Assembly: GCA_005799265.1 (NCBI GenBank)
Contig: SYHD01000100.1
Span: 1 to 40,037 of the forward strand
DNA length: 40,037 nucleotides
Source of the DNA: Planctomycetia bacterium
Lineage (GTDB): Bacteria > Planctomycetota > Planctomycetia > Gemmatales > Gemmataceae
Direction: 5' to 3'
Shown here: positions 24,065-31,304 of the stretch, in pieces
How the letters are laid out: each line of letters begins with the position of its first letter
Position numbering within the stretch: the first letter of the stretch is position 1
Program-made: the position numbers and the translations under genes
The notes under the pieces: generated by a model
Database searches by the model: none
Told to the model about the DNA's origin: nothing
Seen by the model: the letters and a program-made list of their open reading frames with translations, nothing else

Positions 24065-24670
24065 TCAGCGGGGTTTCTTAAAATCTGTCACAAAAATCTT
24101 CTCAACCGATGCAAAGACGAATGGCTTGACATTATCCATGCCAAGGTCGACCGTGATGTGCAGGTCGTAGGCGCCTGGCGCTAACTTCGTAGCCCCAGGC
24201 GTTCCATTCAGCGTGTAGTCCGACTTGAATGCGTCCTTGACAACCGCCTCCCAGGCGAATTCCTTGGGCGGAAAGTCATGACGCTCGCTCTCTCCTTTCC
24301 ACACGGCGATCTCTATGCGCCTCGGCAGTTTGGAACATTCTTCAAATCGCGGCGATTCTTCAAATCTACGAGAGAACTTGGGATCCCCCTTATGCGCAAG
24401 CAACATTTGCGTTTTGATCTTTGGCAGCTTCTTTTCCGCCGCCGCAGGCGGCGTGACGCGAATCCATACGTGAATGGGATCATTAACGAGCCCGGCCGCA
24501 GCGACCCATTTCTGTACCTTCCAGCCATTCTGATCGATAGATTGCCAATGATGCTTATCCATCACAGGGAGTCCTTCAGGGTTAGCGTTTTCCACATGCT
24601 GCGCGCGGCAGCCAATGACGATCGCAGAAACAAGAACGCAGACCAACGAAGTTTCGTATACGCGGTTCAT
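24065..24670 (-). CDS. Lipoprotein, duplicate A of a tandem pair
   Basis: The 201-residue product has a lipoprotein signal (VLVSAIVIGC, Cys21) and the same motif series as duplicate B: HHWQSIDQNGW, IHVWIRVTPPA, LLAHKGDPKFSRR, FPPKEFAWEAVV, NGTPGATKLAPGAYDL and VKPFVF. GGAG lies 8 bases before the ATG. It begins 34 bases after the stop codon of the metalloprotease-like gene, in the same direction, so the two are probably co-transcribed. A partner, inhibitor or anchor role for the protease is a reasonable guess but not shown. Confidence 0.78.
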   Translation of the reverse strand: MNRVYETSLVCVLVSAIVIGCRAQHVENANPEGLPVMDKHHWQSIDQNGWKVQKWVAAAGLVNDPIHVWIRVTPPAAAEKKLPKIKTQMLLAHKGDPKFSRRFEESPRFEECSKLPRRIEIAVWKGESERHDFPPKEFAWEAVVKDAFKSDYTLNGTPGATKLAPGAYDLHITVDLGMDNVKPFVFASVEKIFVTDFKKPR

Positions 24671-24703
24671 GAGCCTCGCTCCGTTTGAGTGAAAGTGAGA
24701 TCG

Positions 24704-27136
24704 TCAAACGCCGGGCAAATAGTAGTCCATCATGAAACCGGCGTACGAGTCGGGATTCGATTGTAGTTGTCTCCACGTTAGGTTCACGTCGACTGCACCA
24801 AGCCAGTAAGTGGGTCCTGGCCTTGGGCCGCCAGGCGGGCCGGGGTCTAATGACGCGCTATAGAAGTAGCCCTTGTCCGTGACCCAATTGAATCTGTGTA
24901 CCATCTCGTGGAGCAAGGTTCCGATCTGGTTCTTGGCGCTGAAGTCTGGGGCCCAGAACGGTAAACCGAGGTGAATGTCCCATCCTGGGAATGCCCAACC
25001 CAGATAGCTGTCATCGAACGCATTCTCGAACTTGAGAGTCCCATCAAACGCGTTTCGCACGGCCTGAAAATACGATCGAACGGTACGGACCTCGGAGTCG
25101 CTCAGTGCATTGCCGTTACCGAACCAGCGACGCAGGCGTTCCCGGGTTTGGCCGGTCAAACCCAACCAGGATGCGTCGGTCCCGCCAAGATCAGCGAGCA
25201 TGGTGTTGAGCGCTCCTCGCAGAGTCGTGAGCCGGTCCAGCAGGCGGTCTCGTTCGTCAGTGGTGAAGTAATCGTAGGCAAGGGTAAAGGTTTCGCCGCC
25301 TCCGGGGATTGTGCCGCTGCTGCGCGCGTCATACCATCGTCTGCGCTCTAATGCGTCGCTGAGCCTGGGCGACTGCTGCACCACGAACAACTCGAGTTCA
25401 AAATGGGGTTGCGGCGGAATCAGTGTCGGCGCCAGCTTGGGCCCCTCCAGCAATGTGAACGGCACCAGCGCAGGGGGCGAGGTAATCCGCGCGTCAAGCG
25501 CCGGCGAACCCGGAAGAGCTGACATCGCTGCTGTGTATTGGTCCCATGTAGCATCTTCTGCCGTCTCCCAAGCCGCGAGCGCATCGGCGACCGCGATCGC
25601 GTACTGACTCTCGATGCTGGCTTCGACGGTCACCAAAGCGTCCTTGATCGCCGCCACGCTGGTTTGATAGGCGGTCCATGCCGTGCTTTCCGCATCGACG
25701 AATTCCGCGTCGGCATCGTCGATGGCATCGAGATAGATGGTCCACGCGGCGTCCTCCGCCTCCTCCCAGTCTTCCTTGGCGGGGTCGATGTCGGTCACGT
25801 AGTCGTCCAGGGCCAACTCTTGGGCCGCGATTCGATCGGCCCCAGCGTCGTCCATGTCTGCTTGCAACGCCGTGAGTGCTGCGTCATAGTCGTCGTCGCG
25901 CTCCGCCGTGGCGATCAGAATCGCGTCGTCCAAGTCGTCCTGGGCGTCAAGGAACGCTTGCTCCAGTTCGGTGTTTTCCGGGTCGAGTTGCCAGGCCGCA
26001 TAGGCATCGTCGCGCGCCGTTACGTGGGGAGCGAGGTAGTCTTCGTAGTCCTGGTCCGCTGCGATGATGGCGTCATCATAGTCCTCGAAATGGCCCGCCA
26101 TGGCGGAGTCATAGTCATCCGTCGCGTCATCGATCGCCGCTTCGTATGCGGCTCGATAACTTGCGATCGCGGGCTCCCAATCCTCGAGTCCGTCGGCCAC
26201 CGCTTCTTCATACGCATCGTCCGCGTCGGCGATGGCCGCGTCATAGTCCGCCTGCGCCAGCGCCACGTCATCCTCGTAATCCGCGTACAAATCATCCGCG
26301 TCCGCTTGGGCCGCCGCACGGGCCGCCATGATCGCCGTATCGCGATCGGCGACGGCGGCCAGATAAACGCCATTCGCATCTTCGACTGCGGCCGTGTAAG
26401 CGGAGTACAACTCGGCCGCCGTGTGGTACACGCTCCAACTGAAACTCCGTTCGGTGCTCACCATGCCGTCGGAGACCGTCACCCTCACCGCGAACGGCTC
26501 GCTCGTGTCGGCGGAACTGGAGATCGTGCCGGCGATGACGCCGGTGCTGCTGTCGATGCTAAGTCCTGGGGGTAGGCCTGTTGCGCTGAAGGACAGGGGA
26601 TCGCCATCGGCATCGCTGGCTTGGAGGCTCAGGGAAACGAGGTCGCCGCGTACCGCCTGGATGGAACCCGGATTGACGAGAGTTGGCGCATCGTTGACCG
26701 GCGCCACGTCGATCGTCATGAGCCGAGCCAGCACGTCGAGATCGACGCCGCCGAACGCGGTGCCGCCGTCATCCTGCACTTGAAAGCCGAAGCCATCGAA
26801 TGATACACCGTTGGCGTCGGTGTTCGCCAGGTATGCGACCAGGCCTGCGTTCACGGCGGCGGCGCTTATGAAATCTCCCGCGATCACCGGGATCCCGTTG
26901 TTGGTGAGCGTCCCTGCCGTCGGCAGGTTCACGATCTTGATCGCCTGAAAATTGTGTGCCGGCGAGTCTTGCGGATCCGTGAAGCCGAAGTCGCTGGATT
27001 GGAACACGTACGGCGTGTCTTCCAAGGCCGCCGCCGTGTAATCGTACCCGACCGGAGCGTGATTGATTTGGGCCGGCACGACGCGATCCTCGATACGCTC
27101 AAACGTTGGCCGAGTACGGAGGTGTTTTCGCTTCAT
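24704..27136 (-). CDS. Giant surface protein: cadherin-like domains, Ala/Asp/Tyr-rich stalk, M35-like metalloprotease domain
   Basis: The 810-residue product starts with the planctomycete surface-protein motif FERIEDRVVPA (12-22). Residues about 26-150 resemble a cadherin-like/tandem-95 repeat. Residues about 150-240 form a putative-Ig domain (SFSATGLPPGLSIDSSTGVI). Residues about 240-560 are a low-complexity helical stalk dominated by Ala, Asp, Glu and Tyr (repeats like ADADDAYEEAVAD and AAWTIYLDAIDDAD). The C-terminal about 200 residues end with HEMVH (743-747), an Asp at 783 in GAVDVN, and NPDSYAGFMMDYY. This pattern fits aspzincin (M35, HExxH plus Asp) metalloendopeptidases, whose members have NADSYAxF near the end. 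It is probably secreted and surface attached. Two lipoprotein genes follow. The protease call rests on motifs only. Confidence 0.82.
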   Translation of the reverse strand: MKRKHLRTRPTFERIEDRVVPAQINHAPVGYDYTAAALEDTPYVFQSSDFGFTDPQDSPAHNFQAIKIVNLPTAGTLTNNGIPVIAGDFISAAAVNAGLVAYLANTDANGVSFDGFGFQVQDDGGTAFGGVDLDVLARLMTIDVAPVNDAPTLVNPGSIQAVRGDLVSLSLQASDADGDPLSFSATGLPPGLSIDSSTGVIAGTISSSADTSEPFAVRVTVSDGMVSTERSFSWSVYHTAAELYSAYTAAVEDANGVYLAAVADRDTAIMAARAAAQADADDLYADYEDDVALAQADYDAAIADADDAYEEAVADGLEDWEPAIASYRAAYEAAIDDATDDYDSAMAGHFEDYDDAIIAADQDYEDYLAPHVTARDDAYAAWQLDPENTELEQAFLDAQDDLDDAILIATAERDDDYDAALTALQADMDDAGADRIAAQELALDDYVTDIDPAKEDWEEAEDAAWTIYLDAIDDADAEFVDAESTAWTAYQTSVAAIKDALVTVEASIESQYAIAVADALAAWETAEDATWDQYTAAMSALPGSPALDARITSPPALVPFTLLEGPKLAPTLIPPQPHFELELFVVQQSPRLSDALERRRWYDARSSGTIPGGGETFTLAYDYFTTDERDRLLDRLTTLRGALNTMLADLGGTDASWLGLTGQTRERLRRWFGNGNALSDSEVRTVRSYFQAVRNAFDGTLKFENAFDDSYLGWAFPGWDIHLGLPFWAPDFSAKNQIGTLLHEMVHRFNWVTDKGYFYSASLDPGPPGGPRPGPTYWLGAVDVNLTWRQLQSNPDSYAGFMMDYYLPGV

Positions 27137-27302
27137 GGTTGCGGTCCTCGCGTTGGAACAGCCGAGGTTGTTGAAAGGATCGCTCTATCTATATCAATAC
27201 TCCCAGCGAGAAAAACCGGACACGGTAAATCAAAATTAGTGAGTTTACCGGAGTATCAGCCGCACCACGTCACCGCGGCAGAGCGGGATCGGCCGGGGAA
27301 AA

Positions 27303-27334
27303 TTGTCCAAAATCATTCAAAATCGTCGTATAAT
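27303..27334 (+). promoter_or_regulatory. Possible promoter of the EEP-family gene
   Basis: A perfect TATAAT (27329-27334) lies 35 bases before the ATG at 27370. TTGTCC (27303-27308) is a -35 candidate, but the spacing is 20 bases, longer than usual. The rest of the 233-base divergent gap (27137-27369) shows no gene. Confidence 0.4.
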
Positions 27335-27369
27335 GTAGCGAGGCTTAACTTTCCTCCCCACGGACTTCC

Positions 27370-28092
27370 ATGCGCCTTCTTAGCTACAACATCCACAAAG
27401 GCATCGGCGGCGTCGATCGGCGTTACGTCCTCGATCGGATCTGGCGAGTTATCGAAGACGAGGATCCCGATCTCATTTGCCTACAGGAAGTCACCAGCAA
27501 TACCCGGCGCACGAGGTATCACGATCAGCCTGATATCCTTGCCAATCGTTTTCAGCCGCGCGGCCATTGCTTTCAGTTGAATGTCCGCTACGACAAGGGC
27601 GGCTACGGCAACCTGATCCTCTCGCGCTGGCCGTTTCGCCGGCAACAACATGTGTGTCTGCGGATGCACGCGCGTAAGCCGCGCGGGGCACAAGTGGTCG
27701 TCGTCGAGACACCGCAGGGGCCGCTACATCTGACGAATTGGCACCTCGGGCTCGCGGAACGCGAACGGCACTGGCAGGTCGCCCGGCTCCTGGACCATCC
27801 CGAATTTCGCGCCGACGCCAAGCTGCCGAGCCTGATCGTCGGCGATTTCAACGACTGGCGCAACACGCTTGCGGCCGGGGCGTTTCACCAGCACACCTTC
27901 GAGCAGGTGACGTCGCCGCCGAAGCGTTTTCGCTCCTTCCCTGCTTTCATGCCCATGTTGTCGGTTGATAAGGCATTTCACCGCGGCGGCATCGCCATCC
28001 GCGACGTGCGGCTCGTACGATCGAGGCCCGCGTTCTGGGCGTCCGATCATTTGCCGCTCGCGATCGATTTCCAGCTGATGAGTGGCGCGTAG
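27370..28092 (+). CDS. Endonuclease/exonuclease/phosphatase (EEP) family hydrolase
   Basis: The 240-residue product has the DNase I-like fold signature: LSYNIHKGIGG (Asn7), LQEV (Glu40), TNWHLG, VGDFNDW (Asp/Asn pair) and the terminal SDHLPL with catalytic Asp-His. No signal peptide is seen. It converges with a cardiolipin-synthase-like gene 34 bases away. In E. coli the homologous genes ybhP (EEP) and clsB are also neighbours, so a role near phospholipid metabolism is plausible. Substrates of this branch include nucleic acids, sphingomyelin and inositol phosphates; which one applies is unknown. Confidence 0.9.
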   Translation: MRLLSYNIHKGIGGVDRRYVLDRIWRVIEDEDPDLICLQEVTSNTRRTRYHDQPDILANRFQPRGHCFQLNVRYDKGGYGNLILSRWPFRRQQHVCLRMHARKPRGAQVVVVETPQGPLHLTNWHLGLAERERHWQVARLLDHPEFRADAKLPSLIVGDFNDWRNTLAAGAFHQHTFEQVTSPPKRFRSFPAFMPMLSVDKAFHRGGIAIRDVRLVRSRPAFWASDHLPLAIDFQLMSGA

Positions 28093-28126
28093 TGAATGGT
28101 GAGTATTTAGAATCACCACCCTCCTC

Positions 28127-29572
28127 CTACAAGAGCGGCGACATCAATCGGGCCACGCCGTCGCGTAGCTTGACGACGAACGTGCGGCGGTGCCATTTCG
28201 CGAGCGTCATCCTTTCGGATCGCTTCAAATCCTTCTCGATTTCACGTTCCAGCGTTGCGGCCAAGGCGCGGTCGTAACACTCCACGTCGAACTCGAAGTT
28301 CAAACGCAGGCTGCGCGGGTCCCAATTTGCGGAACCGAGCATGGTCCACACGCCATCGACGATCATCAGCTTGGTGTGATAGAAAGGCGGCGGCAGCAAC
28401 CAGACACGGCAGCCGTACTCCAGCACTTGTGGAAGTTGCGCCATGGTTGCCCATTGCATGAAGCGGTGATCGCTGTGGCTCGGCAAGAGGATATCGACCT
28501 GGACCCCGCGCAGGGCCGCGATATTGAGCGCGGAGATCAGGCCCGCATCAGGAAGGAAATAGGGGGTAACGATCCGAATGGTGGACCGGGCGCTGGCGAG
28601 AGCGCCGAGCAAGACGAGGCGGATTTTTTCGAGGTCCTCATCGGGTCCACTGCTCACGCCGCGCGCCAGAATCGAGCCGTGAGGATTGAGCGTGGGGAAC
28701 CAGATGTCGCCGCGCAGCTCTTCGCCGGCCGCGAATTTCCAATCGTCCGCGAAGACGGACTGCATCTGGGCCACGAGCGGGCCTTCGATGCAGAATTGCA
28801 GGTCGTGAATCGGCTGGGCCGGCTTGTGTGCGAGCCAGTGCCCTTCGCTGATATTCATGCCGCCGGTGAAGCCGAGTCGGCCGTCCACGATCAGAAGTTT
28901 GCGATGATTGCGAAGATTCGCGTAGGCGAAGGAACGCGGAATCCAGCGCGGCAGAAAGCGCGCGGTTGGGACATTGGCCTCGCCGAGCGGGGTGACGATG
29001 GAGTTCCAGAGCGGATGAGCGCCGACGTCATCGATCAACACGCGCACGGCGACGCCGCGTGCGACGGCGCGGCCGAGCGCTGCGACGAACAGACGCCCCG
29101 TGTCGTCGTTGTCGAAAATGTAGACGCACAGACCGACTGTGTGCTTCGCCTCGTCGATGGCTTGAAGCATCATGGGGTAGGCTGCGTCGCCGTCGCGCAG
29201 CGGTTCGACGAGATTCCCCGTTTGCAGCAGTTGGCCGGTGACGGTCGCGCCCAGTTGCACGAGAGGCGCGAGGTGGGCCAGTTCGGGCGACAACACTGGC
29301 ACGCGCGCCGCCGGCAGATCGCCGCTTGTATCGGCCGGCGGTTGCGGCTTGCGCGGGCGCTGACGTAGACGCCGCGCCCGACGCTGCATCCGATTGATGC
29401 CGAACAGATAATAGGCGAAAGCACCGAGAAACGGGGCCAGCCAGGCCAGAGCGATCCAGGCCAGGGCGGAACGCGAGTCGCGTTTGAAGAGAATGAGGTG
29501 AATCGTTACAACGAAGCTGAGTGCCAGCGTGACGATCAGCGCGAACCAGGGCCAATGCGTGAGGAGTTCCAT
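28127..29572 (-). CDS. Cardiolipin synthase-like phospholipase D protein
   Basis: This probably condenses phosphatidylglycerol or a related lipid into cardiolipin at the inner membrane. The 481-residue product has two N-terminal membrane spans (about 6-26 and 36-58, the second ending LFGINR). It then has two phospholipase D domains with HKD motifs: NHRKLLIVDGRLGFTGG and HTKLMIVDGVWTMLGSANWD. Both catalytic His-x-Lys-x4-Asp sets are intact. The ATG at 29572 places the first span at the N-terminus as in Cls; a 40-codon upstream extension is unlike the family. Its convergent neighbour is an EEP hydrolase, a pairing also seen around clsB. Confidence 0.92.
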   Translation of the reverse strand: MELLTHWPWFALIVTLALSFVVTIHLILFKRDSRSALAWIALAWLAPFLGAFAYYLFGINRMQRRARRLRQRPRKPQPPADTSGDLPAARVPVLSPELAHLAPLVQLGATVTGQLLQTGNLVEPLRDGDAAYPMMLQAIDEAKHTVGLCVYIFDNDDTGRLFVAALGRAVARGVAVRVLIDDVGAHPLWNSIVTPLGEANVPTARFLPRWIPRSFAYANLRNHRKLLIVDGRLGFTGGMNISEGHWLAHKPAQPIHDLQFCIEGPLVAQMQSVFADDWKFAAGEELRGDIWFPTLNPHGSILARGVSSGPDEDLEKIRLVLLGALASARSTIRIVTPYFLPDAGLISALNIAALRGVQVDILLPSHSDHRFMQWATMAQLPQVLEYGCRVWLLPPPFYHTKLMIVDGVWTMLGSANWDPRSLRLNFEFDVECYDRALAATLEREIEKDLKRSERMTLAKWHRRTFVVKLRDGVARLMSPLL

Positions 29573-29675
29573 CACAACGACTCGCGGCTGACGGCAGGCG
29601 CCGTTGACCTCACGCTCCGCGCAATGACTATTTCCTCGCGCCGAGCGTGAGGTCTTCGATGTGCCGCCGATCGAT

Positions 29676-30422
29676 TTATTTCTTCCTGTCAAGCATCGTC
29701 ATCGTCCTGGGATCGCCGTGAAAGACGACGCCATTGCCTCCCTTGTCGGGGCCAACGAGGTGAAGCACGTCGATCTCGTAGCCGAACGTATTCTTGGCGG
29801 CGCGGATGACGCCGTGAAACATGCGGGCCCCCTTGTGCTGCGCAATCAACTCTTGCGACCGGCTCGAAAACGGCGCGGCCTGGCCGTTGATGAAACCATA
29901 GATGTCATGCGGAGCTTGCTTATCCGCATAGTGAGAATAGATGACGGGATCGGCTTCCGCGCTCCATTTGTGAAACCAGTTGTTGAGGTTGTAAAGCTTC
30001 CATGCGTCCTGCGCCGAATCGAACCACACGAGGTGAGCCGTCGCGATGAGCGGCTCATCGAGCTTGAAGTCGTAGAAGTTCGCGGGCAAGCGATCGATGC
30101 CGGTGACGCCGACAATCCTGACGCGTGGCTGTTTCGTCCAGTCGGGCTTGAGGCCGGTGAAGGTCGTGCCCATGCGCCAGTCATAGGCGGGCGTTGGCTC
30201 GCGCGAAAGGATGCGCCAGGTTTTTCCGGTCTTTTCATCCTTGAGCAGAAATGTGAAGTCTTCGCGCCAGTAGTACGTGGCCCAGTTGCGCGTGAAGTGA
30301 AAATCGATCGCCTTGCCGATCAGTTCGACAGGCTGAGGAGCGGCCGGTTTCTTCTGGGCCATTGCCTCGTAGCTCGCGCCAAGAAGCACGCCAATGCTGA
30401 TGATTGTGCCGAGCTTGTTCAT
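29676..30422 (-). CDS. Secreted protein of unknown function, paralog 1
   Basis: The 248-residue product has a signal peptide (about 1-22, ending YEAMA). A conserved core is shared with the gene upstream of it: FHFTRNWATYYWREDFTFLL, ILSREPTPAYDWRMGTTFTG, TKQPRVRIVGVTGIDRLP, NWFHKW and HLVGPDKG. GGAG 5 bases before the ATG sets the start; a 23-codon upstream extension is encoded by a hairpin repeat. I do not recognise the family. The abundance of Trp/Tyr and the repeated strand patterns suggest a beta-rich binding or enzyme domain. Probably in one operon with paralog 2, which precedes it. Confidence 0.75.
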   Translation of the reverse strand: MNKLGTIISIGVLLGASYEAMAQKKPAAPQPVELIGKAIDFHFTRNWATYYWREDFTFLLKDEKTGKTWRILSREPTPAYDWRMGTTFTGLKPDWTKQPRVRIVGVTGIDRLPANFYDFKLDEPLIATAHLVWFDSAQDAWKLYNLNNWFHKWSAEADPVIYSHYADKQAPHDIYGFINGQAAPFSSRSQELIAQHKGARMFHGVIRAAKNTFGYEIDVLHLVGPDKGGNGVVFHGDPRTMTMLDRKK

Positions 30423-30437
30423 GACGGCTCCATGGTA

Positions 30438-30488
30438 GTGCAAGCGTCTCGTTTGCACGCTGCCAAGGTGCAAGCGGGAAGGTTGCAC
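30438..30488. repeat. Two tandem 21-nt hairpins between paralogous genes
   Basis: Two hairpins with identical GTGCAA / TTGCAC arms occupy 30438-30458 and 30468-30488, thirty bases apart. They lie in the 78-base gap between the two paralogous genes. They are probably a dispersed planctomycete repeat. A role in processing the bicistronic RNA is possible. Confidence 0.6.
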
Positions 30489-30500
30489 CACGGTGGAATG

Positions 30501-31250
30501 CTACTTCTTGTTCGCCTCGGACGGCCGCGCGCCGTCCAGTTTCTCGACGCCGTTCGGGTCACCGTACATCACCTCGTAACGGGCCGTCTTCTTGTCGCGG
30601 CCGAGCAAATGCAGAATGCGCAGCTCATAGCCGATCTCGTTCTTTGCCGGGACGACGCGGCCGTGGTAGATGTTCGCATCGGGATATTTCTCCAGCAACT
30701 TCTTGCCCTCGGCGTCCCAGGGGGCGGCGATGCCGTTGTAGTAGCCGTAGACGGTGTAGTGCGGCAAATCATTGGCGTAGTGCTTGAGCATCTTGCGGTC
30801 GGTGTCGTCGCCCCACTTGTGGAACCAGTTGTTGACATAGAAGTCCTTGCCCTCGACGCGGATGATGAACGCCGTCACCGTCTCCTTGGCATCGAGCTTC
30901 AGATCGTAAAACTCCTCCGGCTGCCGGTCGATCGCCTGCACGCCAATAATCTTGACGCGCGGCTGCTTGGTCCAATCGACGGCGAGGCCGGTGTACGTCG
31001 TGCCGAGGCGATGCCCCGACCACGGCGTCGGCTCGCGGCTGATGACGCGATGCACCTTGCCGGCGTCGTCGCGCACCAGCAGCGTGCAATCTTGCCGCCA
31101 GTAGTACGAACGCCAGTTGCGGATGAAACGGAACTCCTCGACCTTGCCTTCGAGTTCGATGTAAGGATAATTGCGCGGCGTCTGCGCGGGAAGCGCGCCG
31201 GCAATCGTAAATGATACGAGGACGATCGTGATGAAACATCGAATGTTCAT
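30501..31250 (-). CDS. Secreted protein of unknown function, paralog 2
   Basis: The 249-residue product has a signal peptide (residues 1-22, ending GALPAQ). It shares the core of paralog 1: RFIRNWRSYYWRQDCTLLV, VISREPTPWSGHRLGTTYTG, DWTKQPRVKIIGVQAIDRQP, NWFHKWGDD and HLLGRDKK. The longer frame upstream of the ATG at 31250 is antisense to the next gene and was rejected. It lies upstream of paralog 1 on the same strand, separated by the tandem hairpins, and is divergent from the glycoside-hydrolase-like gene. Family unknown. Confidence 0.75.
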   Translation of the reverse strand: MNIRCFITIVLVSFTIAGALPAQTPRNYPYIELEGKVEEFRFIRNWRSYYWRQDCTLLVRDDAGKVHRVISREPTPWSGHRLGTTYTGLAVDWTKQPRVKIIGVQAIDRQPEEFYDLKLDAKETVTAFIIRVEGKDFYVNNWFHKWGDDTDRKMLKHYANDLPHYTVYGYYNGIAAPWDAEGKKLLEKYPDANIYHGRVVPAKNEIGYELRILHLLGRDKKTARYEVMYGDPNGVEKLDGARPSEANKK

Positions 31251-31304
31251 GATGGCGATTCCCAATAGTCGCAAGCGGCAACCAGTCGCGATAGTCGCTA
31301 ATAT

